The translations under genes were made by a program, and so were the position numbers. A DNA stretch of 7,120 nucleotides, taken from NCBI GenBank assembly GCA_023145555.1, contig JAGLDO010000159.1:1-7120 (forward strand), given 5' to 3'. The DNA comes from Bacteroidales bacterium. GTDB taxonomy: Bacteria; Bacteroidota; Bacteroidia; Bacteroidales; B39-G9. Below are positions 1 through 6,828 of this stretch, in pieces. A model generated the notes under the pieces. That model worked only from the letters and a program-made list of their open reading frames with translations. It was not told the origin of the DNA and did not search any database. The first letter of the stretch is position 1. Each line of letters opens with the position of its first letter.

Positions 1-1272
1 TTGAAAAATTTAGAAACACTTAATCTTTCTAAAAATCAGATTAGTGGTTTGCCTCCTGAATTATGGACTTTATCTAAACTAAAAAAACTTAACATCTCTA
101 TTAATCAACTCAGTAATATTTCACCGGAGATAACAAAGCTAAAAAACCTTGTTTGTTTAAATTTATCGGACAATGAAATAGAAGGTATACCATTTGAATT
201 CAGTAAGTTAACAAACTTAATTAACTTAGATCTAAGTACTAATAAAATAAAATCATTAAATTTTGAAATTGGCAAATTAATTAATCTGCAAACACTTAAA
301 TTAAACAACAATGGTTTATCTACAGTTCCTGAAGATATTGGAGCATTAAAAAATTTAAAACTACTGAAGTTAAATAAAAATCTATTAAAACAAATTCCAT
401 CGGGTGTTGGGAATTTGCTTAACTTAACAACATTATTCTTACAGAACAATTTATTAACAAATCTGCCTGACGGAATTGGCAATTTAACTAATCTTACTAC
501 CCTTAAATTGCACGACAACAATTTAACCTCTTTACCATCAGGTATTGGAAACCTGATAAAGCTCAACACTTTAAATTTGTCACCAAACAAAATTAACATT
601 TTACCTGCAGAGATTGGAAATCTTAAAAATTTAATTTGTTTAAATCTTTCGAAAAACAAACTAACCAAATTGCCATCAAGCATTGGTAATTTAACAAAAT
701 TGACAAAGTTAAATTTGTCGGAGAATCAATTAACAAAAATTCCTTCCCGAATTGGAGAATTAACTAATCTTGACACTTTAAATTTATCTGACAATAAAAT
801 TACAGGTTTGCCTGCAGAAATAGGTAAACTGGTGAATTTATCAATAATTGAGTTGTCACCTAACAAAATAAGAACGTTACCCGATGAATTTTTTCAGTTA
901 AATAATATAACTACACTCAATTTGTCAAATAATAATATAAATACTTTATCGGGCAGTATTGGTAAAATGACAGGCTTAACTACACTCGACTTATCTAAAA
1001 ACGAGCTTGTTAACCTTCCTGTAGAGATTGGAAAACTAAAAGGATTAACAAGTTTAGATGTTTCTAAAAATCAAATAAATTCGTTGCCTGCCGAAATAGG
1101 TGAACTTTATAATTTAAAAACACTTACATTAAACAAAAATCAATTAACAAATTTCCCTCAAGAAATTGGGAAGCTAACAAAGCTTAAAAGAATTTATATA
1201 AAGGATAACAACATTAGCCCAAAACAATTAAGGAAACTTGAAAAATTATTACCTAATTGTAAGTTGAAATAA
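1..1272 (+). CDS. Leucine-rich repeat protein, C-terminal part (5' end outside window)
   Basis: Partial gene for a leucine-rich repeat (LRR) protein. The visible 423 residues are almost entirely repeats: residues 4-394 form 17 consecutive units of exactly 23 residues with the pattern LxxLxLSxNxIxxLPxEIGxLxN and no insertion or deletion. A 29-residue C-terminal cap rich in Lys and Leu follows (395-423, ending near LPNCKLK). Units 2, 4 and 14 depart from the LP position (NISPEI, SLNFEI, TLSGSI). The first codon, TTG, is probably not a start: Leu-Lys-Asn at residues 1-3 fits the last three positions of a preceding unit, so the gene should continue upstream. LRR arrays of this class form curved solenoids that bind proteins, so a binding or scaffold role is the family expectation; the partner is unknown. 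Any signal peptide or N-terminal effector domain would lie outside the window. LRR identity is near certain; specific function is not assignable. Confidence 0.9.
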   Translation: MKNLETLNLSKNQISGLPPELWTLSKLKKLNISINQLSNISPEITKLKNLVCLNLSDNEIEGIPFEFSKLTNLINLDLSTNKIKSLNFEIGKLINLQTLKLNNNGLSTVPEDIGALKNLKLLKLNKNLLKQIPSGVGNLLNLTTLFLQNNLLTNLPDGIGNLTNLTTLKLHDNNLTSLPSGIGNLIKLNTLNLSPNKINILPAEIGNLKNLICLNLSKNKLTKLPSSIGNLTKLTKLNLSENQLTKIPSRIGELTNLDTLNLSDNKITGLPAEIGKLVNLSIIELSPNKIRTLPDEFFQLNNITTLNLSNNNINTLSGSIGKMTGLTTLDLSKNELVNLPVEIGKLKGLTSLDVSKNQINSLPAEIGELYNLKTLTLNKNQLTNFPQEIGKLTKLKRIYIKDNNISPKQLRKLEKLLPNCKLK

Positions 1273-1291
1273 TTTAGTGTTTAAACGGAAT

Positions 1292-1328
1292 AAAAAAATG
1301 ACATTTCATTACGGAATGTCATTTTTTT
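1292..1328. terminator. Bidirectional rho-independent terminator
   Basis: A perfect 14-bp inverted repeat (AAAAAAATGACATT at 1292-1305, complement at 1315-1328) is extended by a C-G and a T-G pair around the loop ATTAC. Because the stem begins with seven A and ends with seven T, either RNA ends in a U-run. It lies 20 nt after the LRR stop codon and 27 nt after the lpxK stop codon, so it can serve both convergent genes. Confidence 0.88.
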
Positions 1329-1355
1329 ATATTGTGAATTATAATAAAATTATTC

Positions 1356-2426
1356 TTATATTCTCATCTTGTTAAAATTTTTAATAAAATCAATAATTCT
1401 TTTATTGAATTTGTCGCCTTCATTATTTAAAAATTCAATCTCAATGGGCAGATAAAATACAGGAAGCTTCGAAAATAAATCTATATTTTTTAATTCGCTT
1501 AATCGCATTGCATCTTTCTCAGTAGTAATAATAATTTTCTTGTCGTTTTGTATTCTTTCAAACTCTTTAATAATTTTTTCAAGATTTCGTTTAGAAAAAG
1601 AATGATGATCTCTAAAACCAATATGTTGCACGTTTTTTGAAAATTTGTTTAAATACTTTTTCAAAGGTTTAGGATTGGCAATACCCGTAATTAACAAAAA
1701 AGAATAATTTTCAGCTTTACAATTATTTAATGAAACTGATGTCTCACTATTATAAACCGACATTAAATCCTTATATTTAATTTTTGTAAAATATAGTTGC
1801 TGAAAAGGATAAAGTTTTAAATTTTTCGAAAACAATCTTTTCTCGAGTGGACTAATTGGCTCTGGTGATTTAGAGACAATAATTATATCGGCTCTTTTAT
1901 GCTCATGGTAGCTTTCGCGAAGTCTTCCATAGGGTAATAATTTATCTTCATAAATAGGTTTATTATAGTCGACAAGTAATATTGACAATCCTGATTTTAC
2001 ATATCGGTGTTGAAAAGCATCATCGAGAATAATTGCAGAAGGCTTAATTTTTTTTATAATTTTTTTTATCCCATCGACCCTGTCAGCATCAACAGCAACA
2101 GTTATTTTGGGGAATTTTGATTTTATTTGTTTTGGCTCATCCCCAATTTTTTTAGCAGGGGATTTGTCATGAGCAATTAAAAACCCGTTGGTGTCTCGCT
2201 TATATCCACGACTTAGAGTAGCAATATTAAATTGGTTTTTTAGCAAAGAAACTAAATATTCTACATGTGGTGTTTTGCCTGTTCCTCCAACAGTAATATT
2301 CCCAACATTTATTACAGGCAAATCAAATTCATGTGATCTGATAATATTATAGTCAAAAAACAGGTTTCGCATTGAAACAAAAAATCCATAAATAATAGAA
2401 AAAGGAAATAAGAGCCACTTAAACAT
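1356..2426 (-). CDS. lpxK: Tetraacyldisaccharide 4'-kinase (lipid A synthesis)
   Basis: LpxK phosphorylates the 4' position of the tetraacyldisaccharide 1-phosphate lipid to give lipid IVA, on the cytoplasmic face of the inner membrane. Numbering from the ATG at 2426 (356 residues), an N-terminal hydrophobic anchor covers about 3-17. The P-loop GNITVGGTGKTP follows at 42-53, SRGYKR at 72-77, GDEP at 95-98, the acidic metal site DDAFQHR at 135-141, LLPYGRLRE at 163-171, ITGIANPKPL near 246-255, RDHHSF at 272-277 and ITTEKDAMRL at 300-309. These are the hallmark motifs of the family, in order, and the GDEP aspartate and RDHH histidine probably form the catalytic dyad. The frame stays open to an ATG at 2483 (375 residues). 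I prefer 2426 because family members begin close to the hydrophobic segment and the extra 19 residues are only a basic leader lying over an inverted repeat. It follows sppA and is probably cotranscribed with it. Confidence 0.95.
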   Translation of the reverse strand: MFKWLLFPFSIIYGFFVSMRNLFFDYNIIRSHEFDLPVINVGNITVGGTGKTPHVEYLVSLLKNQFNIATLSRGYKRDTNGFLIAHDKSPAKKIGDEPKQIKSKFPKITVAVDADRVDGIKKIIKKIKPSAIILDDAFQHRYVKSGLSILLVDYNKPIYEDKLLPYGRLRESYHEHKRADIIIVSKSPEPISPLEKRLFSKNLKLYPFQQLYFTKIKYKDLMSVYNSETSVSLNNCKAENYSFLLITGIANPKPLKKYLNKFSKNVQHIGFRDHHSFSKRNLEKIIKEFERIQNDKKIIITTEKDAMRLSELKNIDLFSKLPVFYLPIEIEFLNNEGDKFNKRIIDFIKNFNKMRI

Positions 2427-2457
2427 ATTAAGAATTAAAATTTTAGATTTGTAATTA

Positions 2458-2510
2458 TAAATTTGCCTTCGTTTTTTAGACATAAAATCCGAAAGTTGAA
2501 GGCAAATTTA
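2458..2510. repeat. 13-bp perfect inverted repeat at the lpxK 5' end
   Basis: TAAATTTGCCTTC at 2458-2470 is exactly complementary to GAAGGCAAATTTA at 2498-2510, with a 27-nt spacer. The dyad centre (2484) falls next to the upstream candidate ATG of lpxK (2481-2483). Each arm contains TAAATTTG, which fits the Bacteroidota -7 consensus TAnnTTTG, so one copy faces lpxK and one faces away. No U-run follows, so it is not a typical terminator for sppA. It may be a dyad operator or an RNA hairpin in the sppA-lpxK transcript; function is inferred only. Confidence 0.7.
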
Positions 2511-2532
2511 AAAAAATAAGGTCACAAGACGT

Positions 2533-4305
2533 TTAGTGAATGTCAATATCAAAAGGAATTCTTGCCTGACATCCATTGATTTTTGTCAACTGTTGAATTC
2601 TTTCATAATATTTGTATTCACTACCTAATTTATTTCTAATAATTGAAGTTGCAACATCACCTTGAAGCTGTTTCATTATTTGTGTAAAAGGGTCTACTTG
2701 TTTTGGTAATGAAACAATACGATATTTTTCAAGATTAGCCTTTTCAGCAGCAATTTCAACAGCTTTGTTTAATCCCCCAAATACATCAACTAAACCTATT
2801 TCTTTAGCATTTTCTCCACTCCAAACTCTACCCTGACCAATTTCGTCAACAGCTTCTTTTGTCATATTACGACCATCGGCCACATGAGAAATAAAAGTAT
2901 CATAAATATCTTCTACACTGGTTTGAATAATGTCTCTTTCGGAAGCAGTCATGCGGCGAGTTACTGAACCTAAGTCAGCATATTTGTTTGTTTTAACTCT
3001 GTCGACAGTTATGCCAAGTTTATTTTTTAAAAATTTTTCGCCGTTCCATAAAAGGCCAAACACTCCTATTGAACCGGTAATAGTGTTAGGACTTGCAACA
3101 ATAGTATCGGCTGCACAAGAAATGTAATAACCTCCTGAAGCAGCAACATCACCCATTGAAGCAATAACAGGTTTAACTTTTTTTGTTAAAAAAACCTCAC
3201 GCCAAATAACTTCGGATGCTAAAGCACTTCCTCCAGGTGAATTTACTCTTAAAACAACAGCTTTTATTGTAGTATCTAAACGTGCTTTACGAATAGTGCT
3301 TGATAATTTTTCTGCACCAATTGTTTTATCAGAGCCTTTGCCCATATTTATTTCGCCACTTGCATAAATAACAGCAATTTTATTTTTAACTAAATGCTTA
3401 TATTTAGGTTTTTTGGGTACATTCTTATATTTAGAAATAGATATAAGTCTTAATTTTTTGTTTTGTTCGATTTTTACTCGGTCTTTAAGTTCAGAAATAA
3501 TCTCATCTTTATACTTTATACCATCAATAATTTTATGCTTCAAAGCACTTTTCGGATTTCTAATAGCAAGATTATCAACATAATTTGTTAAATCTTTTAT
3601 TGAAATATTTCTTTGCTCAGAAATACCTTTTAAAAACTTATCCCAGATTGAACCCATAAAAGCATTATATTGCTCACGATTTGCTTCACTCATTTTATCG
3701 AGCATAAAAGGTTCAACAGCACTTTTAAATTTACCGTGACGAATAATTTGAGGCTCAACATCCAGCTTTTTTAATGCTCCTTTAAAAAACATTAATTCTG
3801 CATGAAGACCTTTAAGTTCAATAATTCCTTCGGGGTTAAGATAAATTGTATCGGCAACGGTTGCTAAATAATAACTTGATTGCGTGTAATAATCGGCATA
3901 GCTTACAATAAATTTATTCGATTGTTTAAAATCAAGTAATGCATTTCTTATTTCTTCAATACTTGCGATTCCCGTTCTTATAACTGTTAAATCAAGGTAA
4001 ATCCCCTTAATGTTATCATCTGTTTTAGCAGTTTTAATATTTTCAAGAATATCGTTTAATCCTAAATTATTTTTCGCTTCAAATGCTTGAAAATTAAAAT
4101 TCTCCATCGGGTTGTTAGATGCTCTGTCTACAATTTTCTTGTTAAGCTTAAGGTGAAGAATTGTGTTTGGCTTTATTTTAACTGTTTTATCTTTGCTTGA
4201 AGATACAATGCTTCCCACCACACCAAAAAAGATAAGACCTCCAATAAAGGAAGCAATAATTACACCAACTATGGTTGCTAAAGTGTATTTTAAAAAACTT
4301 TTCAT
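2533..4305 (-). CDS. sppA: Signal peptide peptidase SppA, 67-kDa type
   Basis: Inner-membrane serine protease of the S49 family, with a Ser/Lys dyad, that degrades signal peptides left after protein export. Counting from the ATG at 4305 (590 residues), a single hydrophobic anchor lies at about 7-33, and the rest is predicted periplasmic. The long form carries two related S49 domains. The N-terminal one has YYTQSSYYLATVADTIYLNPEG (139-160 in part) and HGKFKSAVEPF, whose second Lys (K194) aligns with E. coli K209. The C-terminal one has RVNSPGGSALASEV (353-366) and MGDVAASGGYY, whose Ser (S390) aligns with the nucleophile S409, followed by ITGSIGVFG. Both catalytic residues are present, so it should be active. 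The frame extends two codons to a TTG at 4311, but the ATG gives a cleaner Met-Lys start to the signal anchor. It is the first gene of the sppA-lpxK unit and has its own promoter candidate at 4347-4376. Confidence 0.95.
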   Translation of the reverse strand: MKSFLKYTLATIVGVIIASFIGGLIFFGVVGSIVSSSKDKTVKIKPNTILHLKLNKKIVDRASNNPMENFNFQAFEAKNNLGLNDILENIKTAKTDDNIKGIYLDLTVIRTGIASIEEIRNALLDFKQSNKFIVSYADYYTQSSYYLATVADTIYLNPEGIIELKGLHAELMFFKGALKKLDVEPQIIRHGKFKSAVEPFMLDKMSEANREQYNAFMGSIWDKFLKGISEQRNISIKDLTNYVDNLAIRNPKSALKHKIIDGIKYKDEIISELKDRVKIEQNKKLRLISISKYKNVPKKPKYKHLVKNKIAVIYASGEINMGKGSDKTIGAEKLSSTIRKARLDTTIKAVVLRVNSPGGSALASEVIWREVFLTKKVKPVIASMGDVAASGGYYISCAADTIVASPNTITGSIGVFGLLWNGEKFLKNKLGITVDRVKTNKYADLGSVTRRMTASERDIIQTSVEDIYDTFISHVADGRNMTKEAVDEIGQGRVWSGENAKEIGLVDVFGGLNKAVEIAAEKANLEKYRIVSLPKQVDPFTQIMKQLQGDVATSIIRNKLGSEYKYYERIQQLTKINGCQARIPFDIDIH

Positions 4306-4346
4306 GAGCAAATAATTTTAAATTAATAATTTATTTTAAGTTTCTA

Positions 4347-4376
4347 CAAATTTAATATGTTTATAGTAAAAACAAA
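4347..4376 (-). promoter_or_regulatory. Bacteroidota-type promoter of sppA
   Basis: On the minus strand, TTTG (4376-4373) is followed after 18 bp by TAAATTTG (4354-4347), a full match to the TAnnTTTG -7 element of Bacteroidota primary sigma factors with an acceptable spacing. Transcription would begin near 4340, giving a leader of about 35 nt before the ATG at 4305. Assignment rests on consensus matching alone. Confidence 0.6.
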
Positions 4377-4410
4377 ATAATTTTACAATTGAAAATATAG
4401 GAAAAAAATA

Positions 4411-4441
4411 TTGTTTAAGTATGAAAAAATATTGAATTTTG
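4411..4441 (+). promoter_or_regulatory. Bacteroidota-type promoter of folK
   Basis: TTG at 4411-4413 is followed after 20 bp by GAATTTTG at 4434-4441, seven of eight positions agreeing with TAnnTTTG. Transcription would begin near 4447, leaving a leader of only about 14 nt before the ATG at 4461. There is no Shine-Dalgarno sequence and the leader is A/T-only just before the start, as is common in this phylum. Confidence 0.5.
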
Positions 4442-4460
4442 CATTTTAAAAAATATAGTT

Positions 4461-4970
4461 ATGGCAAAAGTATATTTACTGTTGGGAGGCAATTTAGGAG
4501 ACAGAAATTATTATATTCAAAAATCTGAACAGTTGATAGTTAGTGAATTAGGTTCAATTATTACTAAATCGTCAATTTACGAAACCGAACCATGGGGCTT
4601 TAAACACAAACAAAATTTTTATAATAGAGTTGTTTTAATTAATACAAAATTCAATCCTCACGAATTACTAAAAAAAATTCATACCATAGAAAATAATTTA
4701 GGAAGAGGAAGAGGAAGCCGGCAATATTCATCACGCACAGTAGATATTGATATTTTGTTTTATGATGATATGATTTTAAACGAGAAAGATTTAATTATAC
4801 CTCATTCACAATTACATAACAGAAGATTTGTTTTGAAACCAATGTGTGAGATAAAACCTGAATTTTTACATCCATTAATGAATGTTACTGTGAGCGAACT
4901 GTTATCTATATGTAAAGATAATCTTATTGTTAACAAAATTGGTTCTGAAGCACCCAACAACAAATTTTAA
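4461..4970 (+). CDS. folK: 6-hydroxymethyl-7,8-dihydropterin pyrophosphokinase (HPPK)
   Basis: Cytoplasmic folate-synthesis enzyme that moves pyrophosphate from ATP to 6-hydroxymethyl-7,8-dihydropterin, giving the substrate of dihydropteroate synthase. The 169-residue protein is close to the usual size. It opens with the family signature LLLGGNLGDR (6-15), then has SSIYETEPWGF (37-47), QNFYNRVV (51-58) and the catalytic segment RTVDIDILFYDD (92-103). D95 and D97 should bind the two Mg ions and fall at the same numbers as in E. coli HPPK. IPHSQLHNRRFVLKPM (113-128) supplies the conserved His115 and Arg121. ATG at 4461 places the first beta strand directly at the N-terminus, as expected. The gene is divergent from sppA across 155 bp of AT-rich promoter DNA. 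It is monofunctional: no FolB or FolP domain is fused. Its stop codon overlaps that of the convergent membrane-protein gene. Confidence 0.96.
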   Translation: MAKVYLLLGGNLGDRNYYIQKSEQLIVSELGSIITKSSIYETEPWGFKHKQNFYNRVVLINTKFNPHELLKKIHTIENNLGRGRGSRQYSSRTVDIDILFYDDMILNEKDLIIPHSQLHNRRFVLKPMCEIKPEFLHPLMNVTVSELLSICKDNLIVNKIGSEAPNNKF

Positions 4971-5446
4971 TATACATAAGCAACAAAAAAAGAAAGCGCA
5001 ACAGACCAAAATATTACTGCTGAAATTAGAAACAATAATGTTTTACTGCTTAGACTATAGTATTTTACTGCAATGAATGTGCCTACGGGGATAGATAATA
5101 TAATAGGTGTTATAGTTGCAACGCCTAACAAACCAAATTTTTGTTTTACTCTAATTACACGTCTGTTTTTTTTTGAAAAAACACTTTTTTGTTTTTTCAT
5201 TATTTTCGACTGAGAGATAAATTTCTTAAAAAATAAATTTTTTCTTGTTTTATCAACTATCAGGTTAAAGGCAATTGAAATTGGTTTTGTTAAGAATGCA
5301 AATGACAAAATTCCGATTGTACCTCCTACTGAAGTTAAAAGAATAGTCTTAGCAATACTGTGATTACATTGTAAAATTGAAAAAAAAGGAGATATTGCAA
5401 ATTTAATGCTACCCAAAAAAATAATATATGTAATCTTATTAAGCAT
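4967..5446 (-). CDS. Conserved-looking integral membrane protein of unknown function
   Basis: Not recognised with confidence. The 159 residues hold four probable transmembrane segments: about 4-25, 31-63 (long, perhaps broken by Pro55), 105-127 and 134-158. A strongly basic loop at 66-104 (many Lys and Arg, one Asp) should lie in the cytoplasm by the positive-inside rule, which would put both termini inside as well. The segment after the loop, KFGLLGVATITPIILSIPVG (103-122), has the Gly/Pro-rich look of a re-entrant or transporter motif and recalls the small multidrug-export (PF06695-like) proteins, but I cannot confirm this. The ATG at 5446 lies 8 nt after the upp stop codon, so translation is probably coupled and the protein made from the radC-upp transcript. 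Its stop codon shares TTAA with the folK stop. A link to uracil uptake or nucleobase handling is only a guess from position. Confidence 0.75.
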   Translation of the reverse strand: MLNKITYIIFLGSIKFAISPFFSILQCNHSIAKTILLTSVGGTIGILSFAFLTKPISIAFNLIVDKTRKNLFFKKFISQSKIMKKQKSVFSKKNRRVIRVKQKFGLLGVATITPIILSIPVGTFIAVKYYSLSSKTLLFLISAVIFWSVALSFFVAYVY

Positions 5447-5454
5447 TTGTTAAA

Positions 5455-6105
5455 TTACTCTTTATTGCCAAAAGCTAAATCACCTGCATCACCAAGCCCC
5501 GGGACAATATAAGATTTAACTGTAAGTTCTTGGTCTACTGCACCAACCCAAATAGAGATATCATTGCTTGGTAAATTTTTCTTAATATAATTAACGCCTT
5601 CATTACTGGCAATTATTGAAACGATATGAGTGTGTTTGGGATTTCCCTTTTTTAGCATTGCTTTATAAGCCAATACCATTGAAGCTCCCGTTGCCAACAT
5701 AGGATCAGAAATAATTACAATTTTATCATCAATTACAGGTCCTGTAATATATTCAAATTCAATATGAAAAGTTCCGTCACCATCATATTTTCGGTAAGCA
5801 GATATAAAAGTGTTTTCGGCTTTATCAAAATAGTTTAAAAGACCTTGATGCAATGGCAAACCGGCTCTTAACACAGTTGATAATACCGGTTGTTGCTTTA
5901 TTGTAGGAACATCAGCAATTCCAAGTGGTGTATGAACAGATTCTTGCGAATAATCTAATTCTTTACTTATTTCATAAGCAAAAATTTCTCCAATTCGTTC
6001 AAGATTACGTCTAAAACGCATACTGTCTTTTTGAATTTTTTCGTCACGAAGTTCAGCTATAAACTGATTAAAAATTGAATTTTTATCACCAAGAATTTTA
6101 ATCAT
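5455..6105 (-). CDS. upp: Uracil phosphoribosyltransferase
   Basis: Cytoplasmic salvage enzyme that condenses uracil with PRPP to give UMP and pyrophosphate. The 216-residue length is usual for the phylum. Visible motifs are STVLRAGLPLHQGL (76-89), AYRKYD (103-108), the PRPP-binding loop IISDPMLATGAS (131-142) and the uracil-recognition segment YIVPGLGDAGDLAFG (199-213). The loop reads ATGAS where the E. coli enzyme has ATGGS, and GDAGD is followed by LAFG rather than KIFG; I take both as lineage variants rather than loss of function. The ATG at 6105 follows the radC stop codon by 13 nt, and the next gene starts 8 nt after the upp stop, so the three genes are very probably one operon. No promoter or attenuator is visible between radC and upp. 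Confidence 0.96.
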   Translation of the reverse strand: MIKILGDKNSIFNQFIAELRDEKIQKDSMRFRRNLERIGEIFAYEISKELDYSQESVHTPLGIADVPTIKQQPVLSTVLRAGLPLHQGLLNYFDKAENTFISAYRKYDGDGTFHIEFEYITGPVIDDKIVIISDPMLATGASMVLAYKAMLKKGNPKHTHIVSIIASNEGVNYIKKNLPSNDISIWVGAVDQELTVKSYIVPGLGDAGDLAFGNKE

Positions 6106-6118
6106 TTTAAAAAATTAA

Positions 6119-6811
6119 TTAAATTAGATTTTTATCTGCAAAGCTAAAATATTTATCATCAGCAACAATAATATGATCAAGAATTTTTATATCAAAATAT
6201 TCAGAAGCCTTTATTAATTTATCAGTAATTTTTTTATCATTGCTGCTTGGTGTCATATTCCCTGATGGATGGTTGTGGCACAAAATAACGGAAGATGCTA
6301 ATTCATTAACTGCCAGCTTTAAAATAATTTTTACATCAATAACAGTTCCGGAAATTCCTCCTTGACTAATTTTATGTTTTTCGATAACTTTATTTTGTCT
6401 GTTTAAACAAAGCACCCAAAACTCTTCGTATGGCAAATCAGATAAAATGGGATGGAAAATATTATAAATATCTTTACTGTTTGTAATTTTTTCTTTGTTT
6501 GAAGATTCAGTTGATTTTCTGCGTCTTCCTAATTCAAGTGCGGCAATAATTGTGATTGCTTTAGCATCACCAATACCATTAAACGATTTAAAATCGTTAA
6601 TCGAAAGTTTACCTAAATCGTGTAGATTGTTATTTGCTTTTGAAAGTATTGTTTTTGATAAATCGACTGCAGTTTCGTTTTTATTTCCCGAGCCAATAAG
6701 AATTGCAATTAATTCGGCATTACTAAGACTGTTAATGCCTTTAGAAAGAAACTTTTCGCGAGGACGGTCATCAATAGACCAGTTTTTTATGCTTAAGTTA
6801 TTTTTTGCCAA
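6119..6811 (-). CDS. radC: RadC-family JAMM-domain protein (UPF0758)
   Basis: Member of the RadC/YkfG family. The family was once tied to DNA repair, but its biochemical role is unsettled; the fold suggests a metal-dependent hydrolase. The 230-residue protein has the complete two-part layout. The N-terminal part begins SIKNWSIDDRPREK (7-20), then NAELIAILIGSG (31-42) and a helix-hairpin-helix with FNGIGDAKA (77-85). The C-terminal JAMM/MPN domain carries Glu130, CHNHPSGN (178-185) and the HxHx7SxxD metal motif as H179, H181, S189 and D192, so the site looks intact. The start is a TTG at 6811: an in-frame TAA lies only four codons upstream with no ATG between, and no other ATG occurs until far into the catalytic domain. 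It leads the radC-upp-membrane protein cluster, behind the rpsT terminator. I see no clear promoter in the short gap, so some transcription may be read-through from rpsT. Confidence 0.93.
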   Translation of the reverse strand: MAKNNLSIKNWSIDDRPREKFLSKGINSLSNAELIAILIGSGNKNETAVDLSKTILSKANNNLHDLGKLSINDFKSFNGIGDAKAITIIAALELGRRRKSTESSNKEKITNSKDIYNIFHPILSDLPYEEFWVLCLNRQNKVIEKHKISQGGISGTVIDVKIILKLAVNELASSVILCHNHPSGNMTPSSNDKKITDKLIKASEYFDIKILDHIIVADDKYFSFADKNLI

Positions 6812-6828
6812 ACTCTTTATTTAGATAT

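Noticed and set aside
105..683. Open frame of 192 codons on the minus strand, with a repeated pattern of its own
   Set aside because: It is antisense to the LRR array. Its 23-residue period mirrors the repeat codons of the real gene, and the product resembles no family.
1..1272. Regular 69-bp periodicity that could suggest a tandem DNA repeat or CRISPR-like array
   Set aside because: The period is protein-level: unit DNA sequences diverge at synonymous sites, with no identical repeats separated by unique spacers.
2427..2483. N-terminal extension of LpxK (19 residues from the ATG at 2483)
   Set aside because: It cannot be excluded, but it is a basic leader without family support, it overlaps the inverted repeat, and the ATG at 2426 gives the usual start just before the hydrophobic anchor.
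2503..2527. A full promoter for lpxK using TAAATTTG at 2503-2510
   Set aside because: The only TTG upstream (2525-2527 on the minus strand) is 14 bp away, shorter than the usual spacing, so only a -7-like box is supported.
2930..3127. Short plus-strand open frame
   Set aside because: It lies wholly inside the catalytic region of sppA on the opposite strand and has no start context or family likeness.
4967..6811. radC-upp-membrane protein cluster as a defence or mobile element system
   Set aside because: RadC homologues do occur in mobile elements, but this copy has the full-length housekeeping layout and sits between rpsT and folK with no integrase, transposase, toxin or nuclease nearby.
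6495..6824. Plus-strand open frame of 109 codons
   Set aside because: It is antisense to the N-terminal part of radC, which has clear family motifs.
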